Below are positions 1 to 8,993 of a stretch of 38,968 bases of DNA, one piece after another. Every line of letters begins with the position of its first letter. Positions within the stretch are counted from its first letter, which is position 1. Source of the DNA: Candidatus Gorgonimonas eunicellae (GTDB lineage Bacteria > Pseudomonadota > Gammaproteobacteria > Pseudomonadales > Endozoicomonadaceae); NCBI GenBank assembly GCA_929200395.1, contig CAKMZJ010000011.1, positions 1 through 38,968 on the forward strand, given 5' to 3'. The notes under the pieces are model-generated. The model did not search any database and was not told the DNA's origin. It was given only the letters and a program-made list of their open reading frames with translations. A program made the position numbers and the translations under genes.

Positions 1-46
1 TATGCCTTATATCCCGTACCTAAAGGAACGGGTTTTACGGCACTTT
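1..46. repeat. Dispersed imperfect-palindrome repeat, copy 1 (at window edge)
   Basis: A ~45-nt element with outer arms TGCC/GGCA and inner arms CCCG/CGGG. It recurs degenerated at about 13288-13334 and in reverse orientation at about 32921-32962. The other two copies both lie between convergent gene ends, so this one probably follows the 3' end of a gene just outside the window. It could be a REP-like element or an RNA-level terminator or stabiliser. There is no transposase nearby. Confidence 0.6.
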
Positions 47-114
47 TTGATAAATCTACCTACCTTAAATTCATACTTTAAAGCATAAATTATATATAAA
101 ATTTTATTTTTGTG

Positions 115-120
115 TATAAT
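115..120 (+). promoter_or_regulatory. Possible -10 box upstream of trxB
   Basis: A perfect TATAAT inside TGTGTATAAT, in the 229-nt region before trxB. No good -35 box stands 17 nt upstream, and the implied leader would be about 150 nt. A very similar TGTGTATAAT precedes the gene at 36519. AT-rich DNA yields such matches by chance, so this is tentative. Confidence 0.3.
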
Positions 121-208
121 TTAGATTTTTTATCTAGGAACACTATTTAAAATATATATGCTTATTTATTTAAATTAAAAATAAAGTTATTACCATAATA
201 ACAATTAA

Positions 209-1225
<1,017 letters not shown>

Positions 1226-1276
1226 CATTCACTATAATATAAGATAGTTATTAAGTTATAGGGCTATTCTCCGATT

Positions 1277-1305
1277 AATTTTATCAACATTAGGTTGATA
1301 AAATT
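1277..1305. promoter_or_regulatory. Perfect 12-bp inverted repeat before the orphan at 1317
   Basis: The arms AATTTTATCAAC (1277-1288) and GTTGATAAAATT (1294-1305) are exactly complementary around a 5-nt loop, ATTAG. The repeat ends 11 nt before the ATG at 1317, just upstream of an AGGG that could be the ribosome-binding site. No U-tract follows, so it is a poor intrinsic terminator for trxB. It could be a repressor operator or an mRNA hairpin controlling translation of the orphan. Confidence 0.55.
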
Positions 1306-1316
1306 ATAGGGATATC

Positions 1317-2261
1317 ATGGATAAAATTAATAATAATTCAAGTATACAAGAAACACAAACTACAAGAAATAATAATATTGATACAGAAGGGGATTTTAAA
1401 GGTAAAAAAACAACAGTGACATCTTCTAATAAAAAGACAAATTCTAGTAGTCTTAAAAAGTTTTCCCCAAAAAGTATTTTTAATAGAAAAACCAGGAAAA
1501 ATACCACTGAAGAATCACAAAATAGTAGCCAGGTTAAAATATCACCACAACAAAAGAAAAATTTAGCAACAATAGCTAATATTAAGCAGGCAATAACAAA
1601 ATATCAAGAATTTTGTGAAGATAAAAATGCTAAAATAATTTCAGATGAAACTTTACAATTATTACAAGAAGCACAAAGTGAATGTAATATTACAGATAAT
1701 GACAAAGCAAAAAGCAAAATAAAAGAACTCTTAACTCGTATTAGTACCGATTTACAATATAATAACATTTCAACTAAAGACTTAAAAGGTTTCAGAAATG
1801 AATATGCAAAAGAAGCACAAAAACAACAGAAAAAAGAAAAAGCTTTAAATAAAAATTATAATAACAGCCAAAAAAAACAACAAAAAGAAATCAATACTTT
1901 ATATAAAAATACTAATTATGGTGAATCTAGTAGTAAATTAAACGACGCAATCTCCAAGAAAAATTCTAATAATAAACACAAAAAAGTAAACACTTCATAT
2001 AAAGATACTGCTTATAGTAAAGTAGAAGACGCAAGATCCAATAAAGATTATAATAACAGTATAAAAGACTTATTAAATGAAATTATTAATTTCAGGAATG
2101 AAGCTGTTAATGAAATTACTACTGAAATTAAACAATTAGATGATCAGATTAGTACTTTAGCTACTCGTAATGATTTTAAATCAAAGAATAAGCTTAATGA
2201 GACTATAGAGCATAAAAATAACTTGATAGCTAAGCTAAAAATATACAAGGGTGACACTTAA
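1317..2261 (+). CDS. Lys/Asn-rich hypothetical protein, coiled-coil type
   Basis: I recognise no family. The 314-residue protein is hydrophilic, with no membrane segment or signal peptide. Residues 1-80 are Ser/Thr/Asn/Lys-rich and look disordered. Residues 85-165 look helical. About residues 190-255 hold two imperfect copies of a ~30-residue unit sharing T-x-YK-x-T-x-Y followed by DA-x-S-x-K and an Asn-rich end. The last 60 residues are predicted by eye to be a coiled coil (heptad-like I/L in NEIINFRNEAVNEI and after). It follows trxB by 91 nt but is separated from it by a perfect hairpin, and it converges with the macro-domain gene. Composition and setting resemble secreted effector proteins. 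That is inference. Confidence 0.7.
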   Translation: MDKINNNSSIQETQTTRNNNIDTEGDFKGKKTTVTSSNKKTNSSSLKKFSPKSIFNRKTRKNTTEESQNSSQVKISPQQKKNLATIANIKQAITKYQEFCEDKNAKIISDETLQLLQEAQSECNITDNDKAKSKIKELLTRISTDLQYNNISTKDLKGFRNEYAKEAQKQQKKEKALNKNYNNSQKKQQKEINTLYKNTNYGESSSKLNDAISKKNSNNKHKKVNTSYKDTAYSKVEDARSNKDYNNSIKDLLNEIINFRNEAVNEITTEIKQLDDQISTLATRNDFKSKNKLNETIEHKNNLIAKLKIYKGDT

Positions 2262-2280
2262 TTTTATGTGTCAGATTTTT
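2252..2280 (+). terminator. Putative intrinsic terminator overlapping the stop codon of the orphan
   Basis: TGACAC (2252-2257) pairs with GTGTCA (2268-2273) around a 10-nt AT-rich loop, and GATTTTTAT follows. The left arm overlaps the last codons of the upstream gene. It lies between convergent genes whose ends are only 24 nt apart. Confidence 0.5.
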
Positions 2281-2285
2281 ATAAA

Positions 2286-4172
2286 CTATAACTCATCTAT
2301 AACTTTTAACTTAGATATTATATCGATTAAAGAGTAACCTATTCTTTTATAGGTAATCATACGAATATCTAAATTATTTACTTTGTCATTATTTTTAAGT
2401 AGCTTTCCTGCAATTGTAGCAGCAATAAAGGCATCCATAGGGTTACCTCCATATATGCCAGATCCTAATAATACCATAGATAAATATTCGGTATTATCTT
2501 GTTCAGTAGCAAAAAGCATAGCTTTTTTAAAACAGTTAGCAAGACAAGCAATATACAATATTCTATCATATGTTGCAATATCGCCTTGCATAGGTGCTAC
2601 AGCATGAATTATCCCTTGTACACCTTGTTCTGCAAGATCTAAAGGGTCTGTAACTATACACTGCCCGAATGCTAATCTTCGTATACCGCCTAGTGTTTGT
2701 ATAATCTCACCACTGTCATTTTTTACTGCTAAGCTTGGATCATCTTTAAGCCGTTGTTGAAATTGATTTTCTATATCTCTGGTGCCGTAATTTTTTATAG
2801 ATGCTTGATTATAAATAGCTCCAGTAACTCCTCTGCCGTTAAAACCTTCTGCATTTGCTGCATTCATAATATAGCCTTTATTAAGATTTAACTTTTCCGG
2901 ATGTTGTATTTCTCCAGCACTAACATGAAAATTTCCTAATTCTACTTTATTATTGGTTAATTCATCTTGTATTTCTTGTTTTTTATTTTTAATTTGTTCG
3001 GGTGTTAAACTATTTAATTTAGCTAAAATATCTTTTGCCATACTTTCTATTTGCTCATAATCTTCTAAGCTATCTTTGAGATTTTGTATTTTCTGCTCTT
3101 GTGGTAGTTCTTGTATGATTGTACTATTTTGGTTTTCCAAGTTGCTAAGTTTTAATAAATCTTTTATCTTTTGTGTCATTGCCTGTTGTTCATCATTAAC
3201 TGTTTCTTGTTTTGACCTATTTAAATCAGAAGTAGAAACTGATATTTTATCGTGACTATTGCTTGGTATATTGTTAGATTGTATATCTTGAATCCCTTCA
3301 TTAATTTGCACTTCGGCACTACTTGATTTTTCAGAGTCATTTGATTCTTTGGTACTATTTGGTTCTTCGGTACTACGTGATTCTTCAGTACTATTTAGTT
3401 CTTCAGTACTATCTATCAATTCTGGCATAGCGTATAGGTTGTTTATACCATAATTTGGTAGATCCTTAGTAATATCTTCTACCGAACGCTCTTTAATAAA
3501 TTTTTCTATAATAAGGTTTGCATTATCTATAATTTGATTGTAATTAAATACAGCGCTACTCACATTATTTAGTCCTTTAACAATAGCTGATCTATTTTCA
3601 TTATTAAAAATCACTTTAATTAGAGAGCCTTTTTTAAGAGTACCTTCTTTTTCAGCTAATCGAATGCAAGGATCTAATGTTTTTACATAATTTTCTATAA
3701 ATTGGTCAGCGTTTAGCTTTTCTTCTCCAGTTGCAAGATATGATTCTTCTTCTCCAGTTGTAGGATATAATGGTATTTTTATGATTAATTTGTCGGTTTC
3801 GTTATCATTCACTGCATTTAACAGTTGTTGAAAGCTATCTATTGCATGTTGCTGGGTTGCTTCAAGTGTTAACTTTTCTGTAATTTTTGGCTCTAAGTTA
3901 GTGTTTGCTTTTTCTGTTGTCGAGTCTAGATAAAACTGCATATTTTTGTTAATATTACTACGAAAATATGTTTTATCGCTCATGTATTCTGCATTTTCAG
4001 TAAATACACTAATTTTTCTAGAAAAAATACTAACACAACGATGAAAAAAGTTTACTATTCTATTAATTGTAGTAACTTTAGACTTTAAGTAGTCATCTTT
4101 GGTAACCCTGCAAGCTGGTGTTATAGTTGAAATAAAATTCTGAGGTTTATTGGTGTTAAAACTAGTATGCAT
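2286..4172 (-). CDS. Macro-domain (ADP-ribose-binding) protein, probable effector
   Basis: A 628-residue protein with a C-terminal macro domain at about residues 415-620. NAANAEGFNGRGVTGAIYNQA matches the N-A-A-N-x(5)-G-G-G-V-x-G-A-I ribose-binding loop, and LLGSGIYGGNPMDA matches the S/T-G-I-Y-G-x-P loop that holds the diphosphate. Macro domains bind or hydrolyse ADP-ribose and its derivatives. The N-terminal ~400 residues are unfamiliar and contain a Ser/Thr/Glu-rich linker of four or five 6-residue repeats (STEE-type, coded at about 3320-3415). I chose the start at 4172 because AAGGAG lies 7-8 nt upstream. The longer ORF from 4220 lacks such a site and would add 16 residues. No signal peptide or membrane segment is visible. 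It converges with the 1317 gene. Activity on host ADP-ribosylation is inference. Confidence 0.8.
   Translation of the reverse strand: MHTSFNTNKPQNFISTITPACRVTKDDYLKSKVTTINRIVNFFHRCVSIFSRKISVFTENAEYMSDKTYFRSNINKNMQFYLDSTTEKANTNLEPKITEKLTLEATQQHAIDSFQQLLNAVNDNETDKLIIKIPLYPTTGEEESYLATGEEKLNADQFIENYVKTLDPCIRLAEKEGTLKKGSLIKVIFNNENRSAIVKGLNNVSSAVFNYNQIIDNANLIIEKFIKERSVEDITKDLPNYGINNLYAMPELIDSTEELNSTEESRSTEEPNSTKESNDSEKSSSAEVQINEGIQDIQSNNIPSNSHDKISVSTSDLNRSKQETVNDEQQAMTQKIKDLLKLSNLENQNSTIIQELPQEQKIQNLKDSLEDYEQIESMAKDILAKLNSLTPEQIKNKKQEIQDELTNNKVELGNFHVSAGEIQHPEKLNLNKGYIMNAANAEGFNGRGVTGAIYNQASIKNYGTRDIENQFQQRLKDDPSLAVKNDSGEIIQTLGGIRRLAFGQCIVTDPLDLAEQGVQGIIHAVAPMQGDIATYDRILYIACLANCFKKAMLFATEQDNTEYLSMVLLGSGIYGGNPMDAFIAATIAGKLLKNNDKVNNLDIRMITYKRIGYSLIDIISKLKVIDEL
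3320..3415 (-). repeat. 18-bp tandem repeat coding a Ser-Thr-Glu-Glu linker
   Basis: Degenerate 18-bp units encode successive STEELN, STEESR, STEEPN and STKESN hexapeptides inside the macro-domain gene. It is probably a flexible acidic linker whose length can vary by replication slippage without a frameshift. Confidence 0.7.
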
Positions 4173-4268
4173 ATCAAAACTCCTTATACGATATAAATAT
4201 TTAGTTAAAATCACTTTCATTATAGCACTATATACAAGATATTAAAAGTATAATATAGTAGGCAAAAT

Positions 4269-4374
4269 TGCTGTTAAATGTTTATCTATATTGTAGAATC
4301 ACTATACTTGACTTGGTATTCTTTTAGATTTAGTCTGTAAATCAACTAAGATTAAATAAAATAATAAAACTAGC
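4269..4374 (+). promoter_or_regulatory. Conserved 106-nt leader of ankyrin gene 1
   Basis: It is identical to 8888-8993 except for one base. It contains TTGACT at 4308-4313 and, 17 nt later, TAGTCT at 4331-4336, a plausible -35 and weak -10 pair. No clear Shine-Dalgarno precedes the ATG at 4375. The block is better conserved than the coding sequence after it, which suggests that regulation of both genes is kept in common or that the block was recently converted. Confidence 0.6.
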
Positions 4375-7300
4375 ATGATAAATAATAATAATTTACCAAT
4401 AGCTTTATATACAACACTAAATTTATCAACTAACAGCGAAAACAATAATCAAAATAATGTAACAATTGATAATTATATTGAAATTCCTGAAAATATAACA
4501 AATTTCAAACAACTTTTATGTTGTGAGTCTTTTACAGAAATTAAGCAACAATATATAAAGTATATTAATCAGCTTGCGAATTTATATAATTATTTTACTG
4601 AAACACATACTGATGATATTGCTCAGCTAAATAAAGATAAAATAATTAACTCCTCTATAAATAACCTGAGGTTTTACGAACAAAACAAAAATCATTCTAA
4701 CTATGAAACCTTATTTTATAGCTATAATAATATTAGAAAGTTTCTTTATAATATTATTAATTATCTTGTTAAATATAAAAATGAAGCGGTAATCAACAAT
4801 GAAACTTCTATTATATGTAGTGAACTGAAAGAATGCTTAGATATTTGTTTAGAAGGCTTTAATGGTAAAATTATAATAATAAACGATTACATAGAATATA
4901 TTAGTAGCAATGAATTAGATTATAAAATAAAATGTAAGTTAAAGAACTTAATACAAAACAAAATTAGAGAAGCCATTATAGCAAAAAGAAAAGTTATTAA
5001 TATACATTCGCAAACGGCTTTTTTTAACTTAGTTGCAGCTGATTATAACTTCGATCTTATTGTAGATAGCTATGCTAGCTTGTATGATTTTGAAATTCAT
5101 GAAGCCTATAAGATAATAAAAAAAATAAAAAATTCGATGTCGCAATTTGATGTTTATACTGAAATAGTAAATGAATTATATAATTTATTTAAAGAATTAT
5201 TAATTAAAATTAATAAAGCACACTGGTTAAATAATAATAATATTGAAGATTTCACTCAAGAAGATACAGACATATTAAGAAATTTTTTTATCCATCCACT
5301 AAATAAATATTTAACTATAACAGATACTCAAGAACAACTTAGTATTAGAGATATAATATGTGAGCAATTAACAAGTTACAGCATACACTTAGCTGACATT
5401 AAAGATGTATTACATTTTTTTATTGCTAAAAACCTAAATAAATTTGCTAATGTTATTTCTAATTTTAAAGAGATAACTAATGTAATTGCTGTTATAGAAA
5501 GTAACTTAGCTATAATAAACGTTAATAATTGTTATTTTTATATTTTGAAAGACAATCAAGAAAAACTGCCTTTGCAATTACAGCATATACAAAATAGCAA
5601 TATATTTAAAACAAATGAAACTATTTATACAGCTATTTTTATGCAAGCTTTAGAGCAAACTAAATCTATAGAAGATATTTATAAATTTCTTAATAGCACG
5701 AATATAAATAAGTTGTTATTTAATAATAAAAATTTAATAGTTGAATTAAATAATAGTACTAAATATAATAAACATCTTAAAAAAAAAATAACATCTGCAA
5801 TATTATACACACAAATAAATTACAACAATACGATAAATTATAATTTATGTATGAAATGTATCGAAAAAAATATTTTAACTATAGATATATTAAATAATTT
5901 ATTAGAACGTCGTATAGATGTTGTTTTTTACTTTTTTTCATTATTAACACTAAATAACTTATATGGATATATCTCTAGTTTAAATTATAATAATATAAAA
6001 AAAGTTATTAAGCAGTTGAAATATCACAAGGTTAATTTTTATTTACAAGAAGCATTTTATTTGTTGTTCAAAAACCATAAATGGGAATTACTCGAGCTAA
6101 TATTAACTTCAGAAGTGAAGTTTACTTTTTTTGATTATTTATCAAAATCTAGGCAGTTAACAGTTTTAAAAATTTTACTTGATAGTAACAAGAAAAATAT
6201 TAGTAAATATTTTTTATTAGATTATATTACTTTAGGCATTAAAGATAATAACAAAAATAATATACTTCACGTTATAGTTAATAATAACGATGAAGAATTA
6301 TTATTAAAAATCACTAAACAAATACCTTCATATTTATTAAATATATTAATGTTGAGTAAAAACAACTATGGTTTTACTGTATTAATGTCAGCTGTAGAAA
6401 AAAATAATATAAACCTAGTTAAAATATTGATGCCTTTTTGTAATCTACAAATTCTTGGTGCTCAAAGCAAGAAAGGAATGAATGCTCTGATGTTAGCAAT
6501 AAAAAATAAAAATTTGTTATGTTTTCAAAAATTAGCAAAAACAGCAACTACAAAAATATTAACAGCGGTAAACGAAGATGATGATAATATTCTAATGCTA
6601 GCTATTTATAAGAAATGCGATGATATTGTTAATGATATTATCGAAAGACTAAATGATGAAAATATGGATATATTCAAGCAATATTGTTATTATTATGGGG
6701 ATAATTCTTTAGGGTTGGCTATTATCCATAAAAGCTCGCATCTTGTTAAAATAATTGATAAATCAAATACATCTATATCAATGCATTGTAATAAACATGG
6801 ATATAATAGCTTCATGCTTGCAGCGACACATGGTATAACGGATGAAGCTCTATTGTTATTATTACAAAAATATAAATTATCTGCTATATACAAGCAAACA
6901 ATTATTGGCAATAATGCTTTAATGCTAGCTGCTATGCATGGAAATATTAATATGGTTAAGTTTTTGCTTAAATATTATGATAACGAACAAATGCTTAATA
7001 TAAAAAATCATACTGGCGATACTGCGATGATGATGGCATCTCAAAAAGGAAATTTGCTATGCTTGCAAGAATTACTTAATAAAGCAACTGTTCTAAACTT
7101 GCTTGAATGTAATGTAAATGGTCATAATAGTTTAATATTAGCTACGATATGTAATAAGAGTAACTGCATAATTCCTATCATTGAGAAATATGAAAAATTA
7201 ATACCAACTAATAAAATAAATTATGATATTTGGTATGCTATTCAGCTTGCACTTAAAAATGGAAGGTTGCTATGCTTGCAAAAATTACTTATAAAAGCAA

Positions 7301-8649
7301 ATACAACAATATTAACAATGTCTACTACATATAATTATAATAACTTAATGATCGCAGTTAATAATAATTCATACAAAGGTATGAGTGCCATTTTAAATAA
7401 GGCTAATACTAATGAGAAGGAAAAAATGTTAAATCAACAAGACAAGATAAACGGCAATACGGCTATAATGATAGCTACTGCTAAAGGATACGACGCTTGC
7501 TTGGTTGATTTATTACAGGTATCCACTCCAGAAATGTTAACTAAAACAAATAATAGAGGCTATAATATCCTTATGCTTGCTGTTAATAAAAAAAATACTA
7601 AATGTATGCAAGTCATTATAGAAAAGTCTGATTCAGAGGTGTTAACTGATATATTAAAGCAAAAATCTAATAAAGATGGAAGCAATGCCATAATGATAGC
7701 TAGTAGAATAGGAGCTACTGAGTGTTTATCTCTCTTACTGGAACAACTTACTGATAAAACAGTAGATATATTACTAGAAACCGATAAAGTTGGTAAGAGT
7801 GCATTAAATAGAGCTATTTTTCATTATAATATTAACTGTGTTAGTATATTAGTAAATAAGATCGAAAAATGTAAAAATTTAATAAAATATGAGCATATAT
7901 ATGAACATGCCATCAGACTAGCAAGCGAAAAAAATCATTTAGAATGTTTAACGTTATTGCTTCAATATTCAACAACCAAAATATTAGCGGCTACAGATGA
8001 CCAAGACTATAATAGTTTAATGATTGCAACTTCTGAAAATAATTACAAAGCTCTTCCTAAAATTTTAGAAAAATCCAATTCAGATATACTGCTACAAAAA
8101 TCTAAAAAATATGCTGATACTGCTATTACTATTGCTGCAAAAAATGGATATGTTTCATGTTTAAATCTACTACTTGAAAAAGCAACCCTAGAGGCATTAG
8201 CCATTACGAATATAGATGATAATGACTGTTTAATGCTTGCATTTATTAATCATCACTATGACTGTGTACAGATGATTATAGATAAATTAAATGTAATTAC
8301 TTTCAGGCAAAATAATAGTGGTAATAATGCTATCATGCTTGCTGCTATAAATGGAGTAGTACAGATTTTACAAAGATTACTTGCATCTTCAATAACTACA
8401 GAAGTATTAGCAACCATCAATCATGAAGGTGACAACTGCTTAATGCTAGCTATTAAATATAAACATCACCAATGTACGCTAGATATCTTAGAAAAAGCTA
8501 ATTATGATATGTTACAGCAGAAAAATAATAATGGTTATAATGCTTTAAATTTAGCAAAAAAATATCACAATCATTATTATGACAGAATAGTCGCTAAGAA
8601 AAATTATTTTATTGAACTTAACAAGAAGGAAGTTAATAGTATCTACTAA
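4375..8649 (+). CDS. Giant ankyrin-repeat protein, paralogue 1
   Basis: A 1424-residue protein. Residues 1 to about 620 form an unfamiliar, mostly helical, Asn/Lys/Ile-rich region. From about residue 625 to the end I count some 22 ankyrin-like units, each marked by G-x-N-x-L-M-L-A followed by a helix such as CLQELL. The spacing is often 35-38 residues, longer than the canonical 33, because the second helix and loop are extended. Ankyrin arrays bind proteins, so a host-protein partner is likely but not shown. No signal peptide or membrane segment is visible. It is followed by a close tandem paralogue with the same leader. Large ankyrin proteins are typical of intracellular bacteria and often serve as secreted effectors. 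Confidence 0.85.
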   Translation: MINNNNLPIALYTTLNLSTNSENNNQNNVTIDNYIEIPENITNFKQLLCCESFTEIKQQYIKYINQLANLYNYFTETHTDDIAQLNKDKIINSSINNLRFYEQNKNHSNYETLFYSYNNIRKFLYNIINYLVKYKNEAVINNETSIICSELKECLDICLEGFNGKIIIINDYIEYISSNELDYKIKCKLKNLIQNKIREAIIAKRKVINIHSQTAFFNLVAADYNFDLIVDSYASLYDFEIHEAYKIIKKIKNSMSQFDVYTEIVNELYNLFKELLIKINKAHWLNNNNIEDFTQEDTDILRNFFIHPLNKYLTITDTQEQLSIRDIICEQLTSYSIHLADIKDVLHFFIAKNLNKFANVISNFKEITNVIAVIESNLAIINVNNCYFYILKDNQEKLPLQLQHIQNSNIFKTNETIYTAIFMQALEQTKSIEDIYKFLNSTNINKLLFNNKNLIVELNNSTKYNKHLKKKITSAILYTQINYNNTINYNLCMKCIEKNILTIDILNNLLERRIDVVFYFFSLLTLNNLYGYISSLNYNNIKKVIKQLKYHKVNFYLQEAFYLLFKNHKWELLELILTSEVKFTFFDYLSKSRQLTVLKILLDSNKKNISKYFLLDYITLGIKDNNKNNILHVIVNNNDEELLLKITKQIPSYLLNILMLSKNNYGFTVLMSAVEKNNINLVKILMPFCNLQILGAQSKKGMNALMLAIKNKNLLCFQKLAKTATTKILTAVNEDDDNILMLAIYKKCDDIVNDIIERLNDENMDIFKQYCYYYGDNSLGLAIIHKSSHLVKIIDKSNTSISMHCNKHGYNSFMLAATHGITDEALLLLLQKYKLSAIYKQTIIGNNALMLAAMHGNINMVKFLLKYYDNEQMLNIKNHTGDTAMMMASQKGNLLCLQELLNKATVLNLLECNVNGHNSLILATICNKSNCIIPIIEKYEKLIPTNKINYDIWYAIQLALKNGRLLCLQKLLIKANTTILTMSTTYNYNNLMIAVNNNSYKGMSAILNKANTNEKEKMLNQQDKINGNTAIMIATAKGYDACLVDLLQVSTPEMLTKTNNRGYNILMLAVNKKNTKCMQVIIEKSDSEVLTDILKQKSNKDGSNAIMIASRIGATECLSLLLEQLTDKTVDILLETDKVGKSALNRAIFHYNINCVSILVNKIEKCKNLIKYEHIYEHAIRLASEKNHLECLTLLLQYSTTKILAATDDQDYNSLMIATSENNYKALPKILEKSNSDILLQKSKKYADTAITIAAKNGYVSCLNLLLEKATLEALAITNIDDNDCLMLAFINHHYDCVQMIIDKLNVITFRQNNSGNNAIMLAAINGVVQILQRLLASSITTEVLATINHEGDNCLMLAIKYKHHQCTLDILEKANYDMLQQKNNNGYNALNLAKKYHNHYYDRIVAKKNYFIELNKKEVNSIY

Positions 8650-8663
8650 TGAGTTATTTTAAC

Positions 8664-8702
8664 ATCTAAAGGAGCGGGGCTGATGGTATACCGCTTTTAG
8701 AT
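8664..8702 (+). terminator. Hairpin after ankyrin gene 1, possible terminator
   Basis: A 12-bp stem with a GC-rich AGCGG/CCGCT core and a 13-nt loop, beginning 14 nt after the stop codon of the first ankyrin gene. The four Ts lie within the stem and no long U-run follows it, so termination activity is uncertain. Confidence 0.4.
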
Positions 8703-8783
8703 CGTATCTGCTAATACCCAGCTTGCTGTAAAATACTAAAGTTAAAATATTATTTAAACAAGCTTTCATCACTATTACTATAT

Positions 8784-8820
8784 CTGCTACGTGTATACAC
8801 CTTCAGGTAGCAGGTGTATA
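8784..8820. promoter_or_regulatory. Overlapping alternative hairpins
   Basis: CTGCTAC (8784-8790) pairs with GTAGCAG (8807-8813). TATACACCT (8794-8802) pairs perfectly with AGGTGTATA (8812-8820). The arms interleave, so the two stems cannot form together. TAGTATTTTTG follows. It could be a switch-like attenuator ahead of the second ankyrin gene or simply overlapping operators. Confidence 0.35.
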
Positions 8821-8887
8821 ATAGTATTTTTGCAAATTTAAACATCGCATCTTGAGCTATAATCTTTATCTAGGATATCTTTTATTT

Positions 8888-8993
8888 TGCTATTAAATGT
8901 TTATCTATATTGTAGAATCACTATACTTGACTTGGTATTCTTTTAGATTTAGTCTGTAAATCAACTAAGATTAAATAAAATAATAAAACTAGC
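8888..8993 (+). promoter_or_regulatory. Conserved 106-nt leader of ankyrin gene 2
   Basis: Copy of 4269-4374 with a single substitution. TTGACT lies at 8927-8932 and TAGTCT 17 nt downstream of it. The duplication boundary is sharp, because the sequence upstream of 8888 has no counterpart before 4269. Confidence 0.6.

Larger units (their letters stand above)
8650..8887. other. Intergenic spacer with nested inverted repeats
   Basis: No gene is visible between the two ankyrin genes before the duplicated leader. ATCTAAA-GG-AGCGG (8664-8677) pairs with CCGCTTTTAGAT (8691-8702) to form a 12-bp stem with a 2-nt bulge. Outside it, TATTTTAAC (8655-8663) pairs with GTTAAAATA (8741-8749). A second structured patch at 8784-8820 has two mutually exclusive hairpins. 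The first part may end transcription of ankyrin gene 1, or the whole may be a small decayed mobile element. Confidence 0.45.

Noticed and set aside
2286-2300. C-terminal IDEL of the macro-domain protein as an ER-retention (KDEL) signal
   Set aside because: Ile in the first position does not fit the accepted K/H/R-D-E-L set, and there is no signal peptide to place the protein in the ER.
4173-4220. N-terminal extension of the macro-domain protein from 4220
   Set aside because: AAGGAG directly before 4172 decides for the shorter form.
8671-8745. tRNA-like start GGAGCGGGG with a possible D-arm
   Set aside because: No anticodon stem in register and no T-arm (GTTCGA-type) follows. The pairing is better explained by the 12-bp hairpin.
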